Numbered from the stretch's first letter, positions 33,293 through 42,172 are shown. The stretch: DNA of 64,000 nucleotides from Clostridiales bacterium (GCA_022785125.1 JALFRA010000002.1:1-64000), one strand, 5' to 3'. The notes: generated from the letters alone by a model not told the origin. Made by a program: numbers and translations.

Positions 33293-34830
33293 GCGCCCTC
33301 CCCCTCCTTTTCAGTCCGCTTGGCGCCGGCCATATAGAGGCCCAGCTCCTGAACGGTGGTGGTCTTCGGGTCAAGCTCGCCCACGATCTCGCCCTCATAC
33401 ATCACCAGGATGCGGTCGCTGAGGCTCATGACCTCATCCAGCTCCAGGGAAACCAGCAGTACGGCCCTGCCCTTATCACGTTCAGCCACCAACTGCTTAT
33501 GGATATACTCAATCGCGCCCACATCCAGGCCGCGGGTAGGCTGCACTGCCACCAGCAGGGGTTTGTCCCGGTCCACTTCCCGGGCAATGATGGCTTTCTG
33601 CTGGTTGCCGCCGGACATGGAACGGGCAATGGTCACCGGGCCCTGGCCGGAACGCACGTCATACTGTTCAATGAGTGCGTCGGCATATTTGCGCACCTCA
33701 CCCTTCTTGATGAAGCCCAGGTTCTGAAATCTAGGCTCCCGGAACCGCTGAAGCACCATGTTCTGCTCCAGGGTAAAGTCCAGCACCAGGCCGTGCTTGT
33801 GCCGGTCCTCGGGGATATGGCTCATATTCTCCCCTCGCTGATGGATGGAACAATGGCTGATCTCCTTGCCGCACAGCTGGATGGAACCGGCACTGCATTT
33901 CTCCAGGCCGGTCAGACCGTAAACCAGTTCGGTCTGGCCATTGCCGTCGATACCCGCGATACACACAATTTCGCCCTTGCGGACCTGGAAGGTCACATCA
34001 TTGACCGCATTGCGTTTATGGCTGTGGGAAGGTACTGTCATCCCCGCCACGGAAAGCACCACATCGCCGGGCGTGGCTGTGGTCTTCTCCACTTGCAGCT
34101 GGACCGGCCGACCCACCATCATGTTGGACAGGGCCTGCTTGTCTGTGTCTTTGGTGTCCACCGTACCCACGTATTTGCCCTTGCGCAGTACGGTGACCCG
34201 GTCTGCCACCGCCATGATCTCATTGAGTTTGTGGGAGATAAAGAGAATGCTCTTCCCTTCCTTGGCAAACTCCTTCATAGTGGCCATCAGCTCGTCGATC
34301 TCCTGAGGGGTGAGCACGGCGGTAGGCTCGTCAAAAATGAGGATTTCATTGTCCCGGTAAAGCATTTTCAGGATCTCCACCCGCTGCTGCATACCGACGG
34401 TAATATCCTCCACCTTGGCGTCCAGATCCACGCTCAGACCATATTTTTTGGAGATCTCCTCCACCTTTTTACGGGCCTCTTTCTTCTGCAGAAATCCCAT
34501 CTTGGTGGTCTCAGCACCCAAAATGATATTATCCAGCACTGTAAATACATCGATCAGCTTAAAGTGCTGGTGCACCATACCGATCCCCAGCGCCGTTGCA
34601 TCGTTGGGGTTATTGATCTTCACTTTCTGCCCGTTCTTGCGGATCTCGCCCGCCTCCGGCTGGTACAGGCCGAAGAGCACACTCATCAAGGTAGATTTTC
34701 CCGCGCCGTTTTCGCCCAGCAGCGCATGGATCTCCCCCCTGCGCAGCTGGAGGGTAATGTCGTCATTGGCAATGATGCCTGGAAACTCCTTGGTAATGTG
34801 GAGCATCTCAATGATGTTCTCAGTCTCCAT
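33289..34830 (-). CDS. Nucleoside ABC transporter ATPase (two ABC domains)
   Basis: 513 residues with two fused ABC domains. The first has Walker A GENGAGKST, signature TVGMQQRVEI and Walker B ILIFDEPTAVL. The second has a degenerate Walker A GIDGNGQTE, signature SMSGGNQQKA and VAVQPTRGLD. This layout is standard for the RnsB/YufO group, with one good site. The start at 34830 (METENII) follows AAGGA; an earlier in-frame ATG falls inside the promoter and is rejected. Confidence 0.92.
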   Translation of the reverse strand: METENIIEMLHITKEFPGIIANDDITLQLRRGEIHALLGENGAGKSTLMSVLFGLYQPEAGEIRKNGQKVKINNPNDATALGIGMVHQHFKLIDVFTVLDNIILGAETTKMGFLQKKEARKKVEEISKKYGLSVDLDAKVEDITVGMQQRVEILKMLYRDNEILIFDEPTAVLTPQEIDELMATMKEFAKEGKSILFISHKLNEIMAVADRVTVLRKGKYVGTVDTKDTDKQALSNMMVGRPVQLQVEKTTATPGDVVLSVAGMTVPSHSHKRNAVNDVTFQVRKGEIVCIAGIDGNGQTELVYGLTGLEKCSAGSIQLCGKEISHCSIHQRGENMSHIPEDRHKHGLVLDFTLEQNMVLQRFREPRFQNLGFIKKGEVRKYADALIEQYDVRSGQGPVTIARSMSGGNQQKAIIAREVDRDKPLLVAVQPTRGLDVGAIEYIHKQLVAERDKGRAVLLVSLELDEVMSLSDRILVMYEGEIVGELDPKTTTVQELGLYMAGAKRTEKEGEGA

Positions 34831-34869
34831 AGTCCTTATCCCGCCCTCCTCCGTAAGTTGGTTGTTTTT

Positions 34870-34898
34870 ATTATACAATATCGGTAGGAGAAACTCAA
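34870..34898 (-). promoter_or_regulatory. Promoter of the transporter ATPase-permease operon
   Basis: Minus strand TTGAGT (34893-34898), 17 bases, TATAAT (34870-34875). Confidence 0.7.
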
Positions 34899-34937
34899 GA
34901 AATTTGTTTTATTGTCCAAATTCCAAGTCTCCCGCTG

Positions 34938-34985
34938 CGAAAAAAAGAAAGGGCGCCCTGCGGAATTCCGCAGGGCGCCCTCCGG
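34938..34985 (-). terminator. Terminator of the BmpA-type lipoprotein gene
   Basis: A perfect 30-base palindrome (34951-34980) centred on GGAATTCC, followed on the minus strand by TTTCTTTTTTT. Confidence 0.9.
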
Positions 34986-34997
34986 ATCGACTGATGA

Positions 34998-36230
34998 TCA
35001 GATGACGTTCAGAGTCAGGTTGCTCCAATCGGTGCTATCCAGCTTCTCGTAGTCAGCGTCCACCACCAGGGAGCCGTCCACCATCTTCTGGTACAGCTCC
35101 TCGTACTCCTCAACGGTGAACTTCTCAAAGCGCCAGGAGCCCTCAGCGGTGGGCAGAGCCACGGCGTCCTCAGTCACGCCCAGAGAGGTAGCCACGCCGC
35201 CGATGTCGCCGAAGGTGCTGTCATAGACGTGACCCACGGCCCACTGCACAGCGTCAGACAGGCCCTTCATAGCGGAAGTGACCACGCAGTCAGACTCGCC
35301 GGACTGGTCCACGTCCACGCCGATGACAAACTTGTCGTTGGCGGAAGCGGCAGCGGCGATAGACTGGAACATGGAGCCGCCGCAGGCAAAGACGATCTCA
35401 GTGCCGTTGGCATACCAGCCGCTGATCATGGTCTGCAGCTCGGTGGAGCCCTGGAAGGTAGAACCGTACTGCCAGGAGTAATTCATCTCCACGTTGATGC
35501 CCATATCCTTGGCGGCGTCATTGGCACCCTGGACATAGCCGTAACCGAACCGGCAGCAGGCAGGGTTGGTGCCGCCGCCGCCGCCGGAGAAGCCCAGCTT
35601 GGTGAAGCCGTCCTTCACAGCGGCATAGCCGGCCAGATAGCCAGCCTGCTGCTCCTGGAAGGCGATAGCAGCCACATTGGTCAGAACGGGGCTGTCGGGG
35701 TTGGCGGGATCCTCAGTCAGAGGATAGCCGTCGATAAACACGAAGGGAACCTCGGGGAAATCAATGGCGGCCTTGCGCAGAGCAGCCTCCTGCAGGAAGC
35801 CGGCGCACACCACCACTTCAGCGCCACCCTCAACGGCGGCCTTCATGGCGTCATAGCGGTCATCGTCGGTAGCCTCGTTGGCGTTGGCGGGCTGATAGTA
35901 CTTGTAGGACAGACCGTTGGCGGCAGCATACAGCTTCACGCCGTCGAAGGTGCCCTGGTTGAAGGACTTATCCTTCAGCTGACCCACGTCGGTAACGAAC
36001 GCAACCTGATACTTGTTGTCCGCAGAGGTCATGGTATCAGGAATGCTGTCGGGATCAGTGGCGGTCTCGCCACCGGGGGTCTCGCTGTTGCCGGGGGTGG
36101 TCTCCACGTTGCCGGGAGTCTCAGTATTGCCGCCGGGGGTCTCGGTGGTACCGCCGCCGCCGCAGGCTGCCAGGCCCGCGATCATTGCAAGAGAGAGCAG
36201 CAGCGCAAGGAGCTTTTTAGACTTCTTCAA
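34998..36230 (-). CDS. bmpA: BmpA-family nucleoside-binding lipoprotein
   Basis: 410 residues. A lipoprotein signal peptide ends in LAAC (Cys22 lipidated), followed by a Gly/Thr/Pro-rich linker of about 45 residues. The Bmp/PnrA periplasmic-binding-like domain has VAFVTDVGQLKDKSFNQGTFDG, VVVCAGFLQEAALRKAAIDFP and VIGVDVDQSGESDCVVTSAMKG. It is the extracellular receptor for the ABC genes that follow. The start codon is TTG at 36230 with GGAAGG nine bases upstream; no ATG is available. The promoter is at 36314-36342 and the strong terminator at 34938 lets the receptor be made in excess of the transporter. Confidence 0.93.
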   Translation of the reverse strand: MKKSKKLLALLLSLAMIAGLAACGGGGTTETPGGNTETPGNVETTPGNSETPGGETATDPDSIPDTMTSADNKYQVAFVTDVGQLKDKSFNQGTFDGVKLYAAANGLSYKYYQPANANEATDDDRYDAMKAAVEGGAEVVVCAGFLQEAALRKAAIDFPEVPFVFIDGYPLTEDPANPDSPVLTNVAAIAFQEQQAGYLAGYAAVKDGFTKLGFSGGGGGTNPACCRFGYGYVQGANDAAKDMGINVEMNYSWQYGSTFQGSTELQTMISGWYANGTEIVFACGGSMFQSIAAAASANDKFVIGVDVDQSGESDCVVTSAMKGLSDAVQWAVGHVYDSTFGDIGGVATSLGVTEDAVALPTAEGSWRFEKFTVEEYEELYQKMVDGSLVVDADYEKLDSTDWSNLTLNVI

Positions 36231-36313
36231 TGTGATCTACCTTCCTTTCATATCACACAAATCGCCCAGGTCGGTCTGCAACGGCGTTGTTTCTCCTCCC
36301 TGAGCTTGGTCCT

Positions 36314-36342
36314 ATTATACTCTGTTCCCGAAAAAAGGGCAA
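36314..36342 (-). promoter_or_regulatory. Promoter of bmpA
   Basis: Minus strand TTGCCC (36337-36342), 17 bases, TATAAT (36314-36319). The 80-base leader shows no obvious riboswitch. Confidence 0.65.
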
Positions 36343-36405
36343 CCTGTAATTTACACAAACCATTCAATTTTTACAAATTGCCATCACCAATTTCCTTCCC
36401 CTTCC

Positions 36406-36452
36406 AGTAAAAACAGCAAAGGAGCGGCCTTTTGCCGCTCCTTTGCCACCAT
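36406..36452 (-). terminator. Terminator of copA
   Basis: GCAAAGGAGCGGC and its complement with a short loop, followed on the minus strand by TGTTTTTAC. Confidence 0.85.
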
Positions 36453-36455
36453 TTG

Positions 36456-36662
36456 TCATTGAATAGAAACCACTTCGTATCCCGCTTCCGTAACAGCGTT
36501 CTTCAATACCTCGTCCGCCACATCCTTACTCAAAGTAACAGTGGCGGTCTTGGCTGCCAGATCCACGGCGGCGGTCACGCCGTCGATGGCATTGAGGGCC
36601 TTCTCCACATGGGCCTGACAGTGGGCGCACATCATTCCGTTGATGGTCATAGTCTTGGTCAT
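36456..36662 (-). CDS. copZ: Nested in-frame CopZ copper chaperone start
   Basis: Within copA an ATG at 36662 is preceded at eight bases by AAAGGAA and opens 68 codons ([16 protein letters not shown]...), the exact size of free-standing CopZ chaperones, which carry Cu+ to CopA through the CxxC pair. It looks like a former separate copZ whose upstream stop codon was lost. Independent translation is an inference from the retained ribosome site. Confidence 0.55.
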   Translation of the reverse strand: MTKTMTINGMMCAHCQAHVEKALNAIDGVTAAVDLAAKTATVTLSKDVADEVLKNAVTEAGYEVVSIQ

Positions 36663-38975
36663 GGTACTCGTTCCTTTCTGTGTTTCAATTTGCTCCGCCG
36701 GCGACTCGCAATGGAGGGGCCGGAACAGCTTCAGACGCAGGGCGTTGGACACCACGCACACCGAACTCAGGCTCATGGCGGCGGCGCCGAACATGGGGGA
36801 GAGCTGCCAGCCGGTGATAGGGAACCACACCCCGGCGGCCAGCGGGATACCGATGATATTATAGATGAAGGCCCAGAACAGATTCTCCTTGATGTTGCGG
36901 ATCACCTTTTTAGACAGGCGCACCGCGGTGACCGCGTCCAGCAGGTCGCTTTTCATCAGCACCACGTCGGCCGACTCGATGGCCACATCGGTGCCCGCCC
37001 CAATGGCCATGCCCACATCTGCCCGGGCCAGAGCAGGAGCGTCGTTGATGCCGTCGCCGATCATGGCCACCCGCTTTCCCTGGGCCTGAAGCTCGGCTAC
37101 TACCTTCTCCTTGTCCTGGGGCAGCACCTCAGCAATCACCTGCGTCACTCCCAACTCCCGGCCCACCGCCTCGGCGGTGCGCCGGTTGTCGCCGGTGAGC
37201 ATGACCACGTCGATGCCCAGCTCCCGGAAGCCCCGGACGGCGGCGGCGCTGGTTGACTTGGGGCGATCGGCCACCGCCACCACACCCAGCACCTTGCCAT
37301 GTTCGGCAAAGTACAGCGGAGTCTTCCCGTTTTGAGCCAGAGCCTCTCCCCTGTCGCCAAAACCTTGCAGGGAAATGCCCGCCTTCTCCAGCATGGCCCG
37401 GTTGCCCGCCAGCACCGCAGCGCCGTGGAGAGTGCCCCGGACACCCCGGCCGGACAGAGCCTCAAAGTCCTGAATGGGTGCCAGGGGGATATTCCGCTCC
37501 TCCGCCTCAGTCAGAATGGCATCGGCCAGCGGGTGCTCAGAGGGCTTCTCCAGAGAGGCAGCTACGCACAGAAGCTCCTCCTCCGTTACCCCTTCTGCCG
37601 GGATGCAGTCGGTGACCACCGGTTTGCCTTGGGTCAGGGTACCCGTCTTGTCCACCACCACAGTGCGAACCGTGTGAAGGGTCTCCAGCGCCTCGGCGGA
37701 TTTGATGAGGATGCCATTTTCCGCCCCCTTGCCGGTGCCCACCATAATGGCCACCGGAGTGGCCAGGCCCAGGGCGCAGGGGCAGGAGATCACCAGCACC
37801 GCCACTCCAGCGGTGAGCGCCGACTCAATGGACCGGGTGAGTGCGAACCACACCACCGCCGTCACCACGGCGATGCCGATCACCACCGGCACAAAGATCC
37901 CGGCCACCTTATCGGCCAGTTTGGCAATGGGAGCCTTGGAGGCGGAGGCCTCCTCCACCAATTTGATCATCTGGGCCAGGGTGGTGTCCTCCCCCACTCT
38001 GGTGGCCCGAAACACAAAATAACCGGATTTGTTGATGGTAGCGGCGGCTACCTGGTCACCGGGTCCCTTCTCCACCGGCAAAGACTCGCCTGTGAGGGCG
38101 GACTCGTCCACAGAGGAGTTCCCTTCCACCACGATCCCGTCTACCGGGATGCGGCCGCCGGGACGCACCACCACCAGGTCGCCCATCGTCACCTCTTCCA
38201 CCGGGATCTCCTCCTCTGCCCCATTCCGCAGAACCGCGGCAGTTTTAGGGGCCAGATCCATCAGCCGGGTAATGGCCTGACTGGTCTTTCCTTTGGACCG
38301 GGTCTCCAGCCACTTGCCCAGGGTAATGAGCGTGAGGATCATACCGGCGGACTCAAAGTACAGATCCATGGACCACTTGTCCACCCGGGCCTGATCCCCG
38401 TGCCCCAGGCCCCAAGCGATCTGGAACAGGGCGGCCACGCCGTAGATCACGGCAGCGGAGGATCCCAGGGCAATTAGGGAATCCATGTTGGGCGAGCGGT
38501 GCCATAGCGTTTTAAAGCCCACCTTATAGTATTTGTCGTTGATATACATAATGGGCAGGGTGAGCAGGAACTGAATCAAAGCCACCACAAACACGTTGCC
38601 CGGATCGTGGAAAAAGGCGGGCAGAGGCCAGCCCATCATATGCCCCATAGCAATATAGAACAGGGGCACAAGGAAAATGAGGGAGGTCAAAAAGCGCCGC
38701 TTCATACCAGCGGCCTCTTCCTCCATCATATTGACCTGTTTAGGCTGGGCCGTTGCTCCCTTAGCTGCCGGGAGGGAGGCTCCGTAGCCCGCCTCCTCCA
38801 CCGCATGGATGATCTGCCCGGCGTCGGTGGCTCCCTCGTCGTAGTCCACCACCATGGAATTGCCCAGCAGATTCACATTGACCCCGTCCACGCCGGCTAC
38901 CTTGCACACGGCCTTTTCCACATGCGCGGAGCAGGCGGCACAGGTCATACCAGTAACATCAAACTTTTGCTTCAT
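36456..38975 (-). CDS. copA: Copper-exporting P1B ATPase fused to a C-terminal CopZ domain
   Basis: 839 residues. An N-terminal heavy-metal domain with [10 protein letters not shown] is followed by membrane helices, the phosphatase motif, the transport motif [14 protein letters not shown], the phosphorylation site [13 protein letters not shown], and [18 protein letters not shown]. After the last helices, where CopA normally ends ([15 protein letters not shown]), a linker leads to a second complete metal-binding domain, [19 protein letters not shown]. It pumps Cu+ out of the cell. It lies downstream of csoR and of a partial copy of its own 5' end. The C-terminal domain can probably also be made alone (see the nested copZ). 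Confidence 0.93.
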   Translation of the reverse strand: MKQKFDVTGMTCAACSAHVEKAVCKVAGVDGVNVNLLGNSMVVDYDEGATDAGQIIHAVEEAGYGASLPAAKGATAQPKQVNMMEEEAAGMKRRFLTSLIFLVPLFYIAMGHMMGWPLPAFFHDPGNVFVVALIQFLLTLPIMYINDKYYKVGFKTLWHRSPNMDSLIALGSSAAVIYGVAALFQIAWGLGHGDQARVDKWSMDLYFESAGMILTLITLGKWLETRSKGKTSQAITRLMDLAPKTAAVLRNGAEEEIPVEEVTMGDLVVVRPGGRIPVDGIVVEGNSSVDESALTGESLPVEKGPGDQVAAATINKSGYFVFRATRVGEDTTLAQMIKLVEEASASKAPIAKLADKVAGIFVPVVIGIAVVTAVVWFALTRSIESALTAGVAVLVISCPCALGLATPVAIMVGTGKGAENGILIKSAEALETLHTVRTVVVDKTGTLTQGKPVVTDCIPAEGVTEEELLCVAASLEKPSEHPLADAILTEAEERNIPLAPIQDFEALSGRGVRGTLHGAAVLAGNRAMLEKAGISLQGFGDRGEALAQNGKTPLYFAEHGKVLGVVAVADRPKSTSAAAVRGFRELGIDVVMLTGDNRRTAEAVGRELGVTQVIAEVLPQDKEKVVAELQAQGKRVAMIGDGINDAPALARADVGMAIGAGTDVAIESADVVLMKSDLLDAVTAVRLSKKVIRNIKENLFWAFIYNIIGIPLAAGVWFPITGWQLSPMFGAAAMSLSSVCVVSNALRLKLFRPLHCESPAEQIETQKGTSTMTKTMTINGMMCAHCQAHVEKALNAIDGVTAAVDLAAKTATVTLSKDVADEVLKNAVTEAGYEVVSIQ

Positions 38976-38979
38976 ACCT

Positions 38980-39183
38980 TCACCAAGCTTTCAGACCCAA
39001 TCCGCACCGCCCATTCCGCGCCCAATGGCGCGTCCAAGCGGTTTGCGCAGCAAATCCTTGATGCCGGGCGAATTCATTTCGCCCGCGCAGATCAAAATAT
39101 GGGGTCCCCACGGCATAATCCATGCTGTGGGGCTCGGAGCAGGCCGCGCAGGTCATGCCTTGTACGTTAAATTTTTGCCTCAT
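38980..39183 (-). pseudogene. Partial copy of the copA 5' end interrupted by a hairpin cassette
   Basis: [17 protein letters not shown] aligns with the true copA start [17 protein letters not shown], including the TGGTGA before the ATG, and then runs into unrelated hairpin sequence (the repeat at 39003-39132). Homology stops after about 17 codons, though the frame stays open to 38980. It is a duplicated, diverged gene start, not a working chaperone. Confidence 0.7.
39003..39132. repeat. Hairpin cassette, copy A
   Basis: Hairpins CGCGCC/GGCGCG (39017-39032), TTTGC/GCAAA (39042-39054), CGGGCGAA/TTCGCCCG (39065-39085) and CCCCACGGCAT/ATGCTGTGGGG (39106-39132). Minus-strand 39051-39109 matches plus-strand 48708-48766 at about nine bases in ten. 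Confidence 0.75.
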
Positions 39184-39203
39184 GGTCTCACCATATCGTC
39201 TTT

Positions 39204-39467
39204 CTACTTTAAAATCTTGCCCAGCGTGCCGATCAATTCGTCCACCTTCTGGCTCCGCTCCTCCGGCGTTTCCGCCTCCTGGATGCAGTGCTTGAGATGG
39301 GCCGCCAGGATCTCCTTGTTGGTACGGTTCAAAATGGCCTCCGTAGCCATAAGCTGCTGGGAGATATCGATACAATATCGATTCTCTTCCACCATTTTTA
39401 GAATTCCGTCAATCTGTCCCCGGGCGGTACGCAGCAGCCGGAGGACCGTTTTCTGGTCTGCCATCAT
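39204..39467 (-). CDS. csoR: CsoR-type copper-sensing repressor
   Basis: 87 residues, all-helical DUF156 family. The Cu(I) triad is present with exact spacing: Cys32, His57 and Cys61 (x24 then x3), as in CsoR of Mycobacterium tuberculosis (Cys36, His61, Cys65). Arg and Glu of the second shell are also present. The start at MMADQK follows a G-rich ribosome site that overlaps the operator. Cu(I) binding should release the repressor and switch on csoR-copA. Confidence 0.92.
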   Translation of the reverse strand: MMADQKTVLRLLRTARGQIDGILKMVEENRYCIDISQQLMATEAILNRTNKEILAAHLKHCIQEAETPEERSQKVDELIGTLGKILK

Positions 39468-39472
39468 GTCAG

Positions 39473-39518
39473 ACACCCCCCTGGGGTGTAGTATAGCACC
39501 ACCAGTTAGTCGTGTCAA
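39473..39518 (-). promoter_or_regulatory. csoR-copA promoter with CsoR operator
   Basis: Minus strand TTGACA (39513-39518), 17 bases, TATACT (39490-39495). The inverted repeat ACACCCC-CCT-GGGGTGT (39473-39489) directly follows the -10, a G/C tract with dyad symmetry as expected for CsoR. Confidence 0.8.
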
Positions 39519-39565
39519 CCTCCCTCCCGTCGAAAACCCCCGGAAAAATAGTAGGAAAAAAGGGG

Positions 39566-39593
39566 TTGACATATTAGAACATTTGAATATAAT
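39566..39593 (+). promoter_or_regulatory. Promoter of the arsR-trxB-trxA operon
   Basis: TTGACA (39566-39571), 16 bases, TATAAT (39588-39593). ATATT..AATAT dyad symmetry between the boxes is a possible ArsR site. Confidence 0.75.
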
Positions 39594-39624
39594 AATATAT
39601 AGATCAAGACAGGGAGGTGATCCC

Positions 39625-39939
39625 ATGGAAGGTACAGATTCCATCTATCTGGAGAAGGCGGAGCTGCTGAAGGCCCTGTCCCATCCCGTCCGACTGCGGA
39701 TCGTCCGGGGCCTGCTCCACTGCGGCTGCCGCAACGTGGGGTGCATGGAGGCCAACACCGGCCAGTCCCAGTCCTGTATCTCCCAGCACCTGATGCGTCT
39801 GAAGGCCGCCGGTATCGTAAAGGCGGCCCGGTCAGGCAACGAGGTCTATTACGAGGTCTCCGATCCTCAGGCAGCGGCTGTGATCGCCGCTCTGTTCGGA
39901 GAGTGTGAGGAGGAATACCATTGTATGACATCGCAGTGA
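39625..39939 (+). CDS. ArsR-family repressor
   Basis: 104 residues with a winged helix: LLKALSHPVRLRIVRGLL, then TGQSQSCISQHLMRLKAAGIVKAARSGNEVYYEV. Several cysteines (HCGCRNVGCMEA and SCISQH) could sense a metal, sulfane sulfur or redox state. It overlaps trxB by 19 bases and is cotranscribed with it, so it most likely controls the thioredoxin genes. AGGGAGGTGATCCC precedes the ATG. Confidence 0.88.
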   Translation: MEGTDSIYLEKAELLKALSHPVRLRIVRGLLHCGCRNVGCMEANTGQSQSCISQHLMRLKAAGIVKAARSGNEVYYEVSDPQAAAVIAALFGECEEEYHCMTSQ

Positions 39940-40778
39940 TCGGCAGCGGCCCTGCCGGCCTGTCGGCCGCCGTCCAGGCACGGGTACGAAACAAATCGGT
40001 GCTGGTGGTGGGTGGTGACGACCGGGACAATCCCCTCTATAAAACCCCACGCATCGAAAACTACCTGGGCTTTCCCCAGGCCAGCGGCCAGGAACTGCTG
40101 GATCGGTTCCACGCCCATGCGCTTGAAATGGGGGCCGAACGAAAAGAGGGCCGAGTTTTGAATATCATGCCCATGGGCGACACATTCTATCTCAGCATTG
40201 GTTCTGAGATGGCGCAGGCCCGGGCAATCATTCTTGCTACCGGCGTGGTGTGGGCCAACAAATATCCCGGCGAGACAGAACATCTGGGACAGGGCGTCAG
40301 CTATTGCGCCACCTGCGATGGAATGCTCTACCGAAACAAAGAGGTGGTGGTAGTCGGCAAAGCCGCCGACGCGCCTCAGGAGGCCAACTACCTCCAGGAG
40401 CTGGGATGCAAGGTCACCTACGTCAGCGACAAGGCCCCCGACGGTCTGCGGCCCGACATTCCCTTTGTGAAGGCTCCCAAGGTGGAGATCACCGGCAACG
40501 GCAAGGTGGAATCCCTTCGGGCCGGCAGCACCACCATTCCCTGTGGGGGCGTGTTTATCCTCCGGCCCTCGGTGGCCCCCGCCGATCTGCTCCCCGGCCT
40601 GGCGCTGGAGGGCGGATACATCCAGGTGGACCGGAACATGGCTACCAGTGTGCCCGGCGTCTTTGCCGCCGGCGACTGCACCGGCCTCCCCCTCCAGGTA
40701 TCCAAAGCCGTGGGCGAAGGCCTGGTGGCTGGCCTGCGAGCAGCGGAATATATAGACCACATAAGTAATCCAAATTGA
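39921..40778 (+). CDS. trxB: Thioredoxin reductase-like flavoprotein lacking NADPH motifs
   Basis: 285 residues. FAD motif VIGSGPAGLSAAVQA, redox-active CATC (SYCATCDGMLY) and C-terminal FAD motif GVFAAGDCTG are intact. The second nucleotide-binding site is altered: VVVVGKAADAPQEA replaces GGGDSAxEEA, and the HRRxxxR motif that grips NADPH is replaced by VSDKAPDG. This resembles ferredoxin-dependent or otherwise NADPH-independent clostridial thioredoxin reductases. The start codon is TTG at 39921 with GAGGAGG eight bases upstream. It reduces the thioredoxin encoded next. Confidence 0.85.
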   Translation: MYDIAVIGSGPAGLSAAVQARVRNKSVLVVGGDDRDNPLYKTPRIENYLGFPQASGQELLDRFHAHALEMGAERKEGRVLNIMPMGDTFYLSIGSEMAQARAIILATGVVWANKYPGETEHLGQGVSYCATCDGMLYRNKEVVVVGKAADAPQEANYLQELGCKVTYVSDKAPDGLRPDIPFVKAPKVEITGNGKVESLRAGSTTIPCGGVFILRPSVAPADLLPGLALEGGYIQVDRNMATSVPGVFAAGDCTGLPLQVSKAVGEGLVAGLRAAEYIDHISNPN

Positions 40779-40805
40779 TTTCTATACAGAGAAAGGATGT
40801 TATCT

Positions 40806-41120
40806 ATGTCTATCATTCATCTGACCAACGAGGCTTTTGACAAGACCGTCTCCAACGGTATCACCATGGTGGATTTCTGGGCTTCCTGGTGCGGCCCCTG
40901 CAAGATGCTCTCCCCTGTGATGGAGGACCTGGCCAATCAGTACGAAGGTAAGGCACTGGTGGGCAAGGTCAATGTGGATGACGAGCCAGACCTGGCCATG
41001 CGTTTCGGCGTCATGAGCATCCCCACCGTCATTTTCCTGAAGGACGGCAAGGAGTTCGACCGCAAGGTAGGTGCCATGCCTCCCCAGGCCTACGCCGCCG
41101 TACTGGATGCCAATCTGTAA
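40806..41120 (+). CDS. trxA: Thioredoxin
   Basis: 104 residues with the active site FWASWCGPCKML and cis-Pro SIPTVIFLKDG. A canonical cytoplasmic thioredoxin, expected substrate of the reductase encoded 27 bases upstream. AAAGG precedes the ATG at 40806 by nine bases; an in-frame ATG at 40797 lies too close to it. Confidence 0.95.
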   Translation: MSIIHLTNEAFDKTVSNGITMVDFWASWCGPCKMLSPVMEDLANQYEGKALVGKVNVDDEPDLAMRFGVMSIPTVIFLKDGKEFDRKVGAMPPQAYAAVLDANL

Positions 41121-41125
41121 TCAGG

Positions 41126-41162
41126 AAAAATGCCTGCCGCAGTGACGCGGCAGGCATTTTTT
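41126..41162. terminator. Terminator of the arsR-trx operon
   Basis: ATGCCTGCCGC and its complement, then T6 on the plus strand. The gene at 41161 ends against it from the other side. Confidence 0.9.
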
Positions 41163-42087
41163 ATTCATCCCCTTCTTCCATCAGATGGGAGACCAGGGCG
41201 CAGATCACACCGGCGATGGGATAGACGATCCACCCCCAGCGCCAGCCCCAGCTGTCGCCGTAGTCCCCCTCCATAGCCATAGAGCCAAAGCCCACGATCA
41301 TATAGATTACTGTGGCGGTGATCATAATGGCCCCGCACACCTTGCCCACCTTCTTCCGGCGGGCCACCGCCTCCGGGCTTGGATCGTGCTCCTTATTCCA
41401 GTTCTCAATGTTATACTTACTCCTGCGCAGCCCGGCCCACACCAGCACCGCCACACCCAGGGCTATGATAGCCAGAAAGACCGCTGCCAGTTTGGCCTCC
41501 GCCCGCTCGCCCATCAGCTCTGCGCTGTCTCCCAGCAGGACAAGCCACACCACCGCCAGAAAAAAGCCCACGATGGGCAGGGCGATCAGGAAGGGATAGC
41601 GATTCAAAAACCGTTCCCGCTGCTCTTGGGTATAGAAGTCCTGGAGCACCGGGTGTTCTTTCTCAAAGCGGTCGTAGCGCATACCGGCAATCACCAGAAT
41701 AGCTACCGCCACCCCGATTCCCGAGATGAGGGCCGCCGCCATCCAATTCTCCGGCAGACCGGTGCTGCCGTAAAGCGCCAGACTACCCCCCACCGACAGG
41801 ATGATCAGCCCCACCCCTATGGCAATCCAGTTGGAGAACCAGTTCATAAAGCGGTCGTACCCGGCGGCATCGGTGTGGTAATGCTCCCGCACATCGCCTC
41901 GCAGCAGGGTGTCCAGGTCGGTATGGAACAGCTCGCACAGCACCATCAGTTTTTCCATTTCCGGAAAGCTGGTATCCGACTCCCACTTGCTTACCGACTG
42001 GCGGGACACCTGAAGGGCCTCAGCCAGCCCCTCCTGGGTCATCCCGGCCCTGTCCCTCAGAAATTGTAAATTCATTCCAAAACTCAT
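41161..42087 (-). CDS. XRE-type HTH protein with membrane domain
   Basis: 308 residues. Helix-turn-helix 1-60 (LRDRAGMTQEGLAEALQVSRQSVSKWES), a short linker, then five to six membrane helices between about 85 and 300. Such membrane-anchored regulators are common in Firmicutes; most have no known signal. No target gene is apparent nearby. Confidence 0.82.
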   Translation of the reverse strand: MSFGMNLQFLRDRAGMTQEGLAEALQVSRQSVSKWESDTSFPEMEKLMVLCELFHTDLDTLLRGDVREHYHTDAAGYDRFMNWFSNWIAIGVGLIILSVGGSLALYGSTGLPENWMAAALISGIGVAVAILVIAGMRYDRFEKEHPVLQDFYTQEQRERFLNRYPFLIALPIVGFFLAVVWLVLLGDSAELMGERAEAKLAAVFLAIIALGVAVLVWAGLRRSKYNIENWNKEHDPSPEAVARRKKVGKVCGAIMITATVIYMIVGFGSMAMEGDYGDSWGWRWGWIVYPIAGVICALVSHLMEEGDE

Positions 42088-42118
42088 AGTCTCTGCCTCC
42101 TCTCAAGGTGGCTACAAC

Positions 42119-42172
42119 ATATCAAAACCCAAGCGCAACTGAAACCAATTTGCAGTTGCGTTTGGGTTTTTT
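42119..42172. terminator. Bidirectional terminator
   Basis: AAACCCAA..CGCAACTG pairs with CAGTTGCG..TTGGGTTT (one mismatch per arm); T6 follows on the plus strand and TTTTGAT on the minus strand. It ends the AlbA_2 gene. Confidence 0.75.

Noticed and set aside
36013-36303. Plus-strand Pro/Val/Ser-rich open frame over the bmpA linker
   Set aside because: Its repetitiveness comes from the Gly/Thr/Pro linker of the lipoprotein on the other strand.
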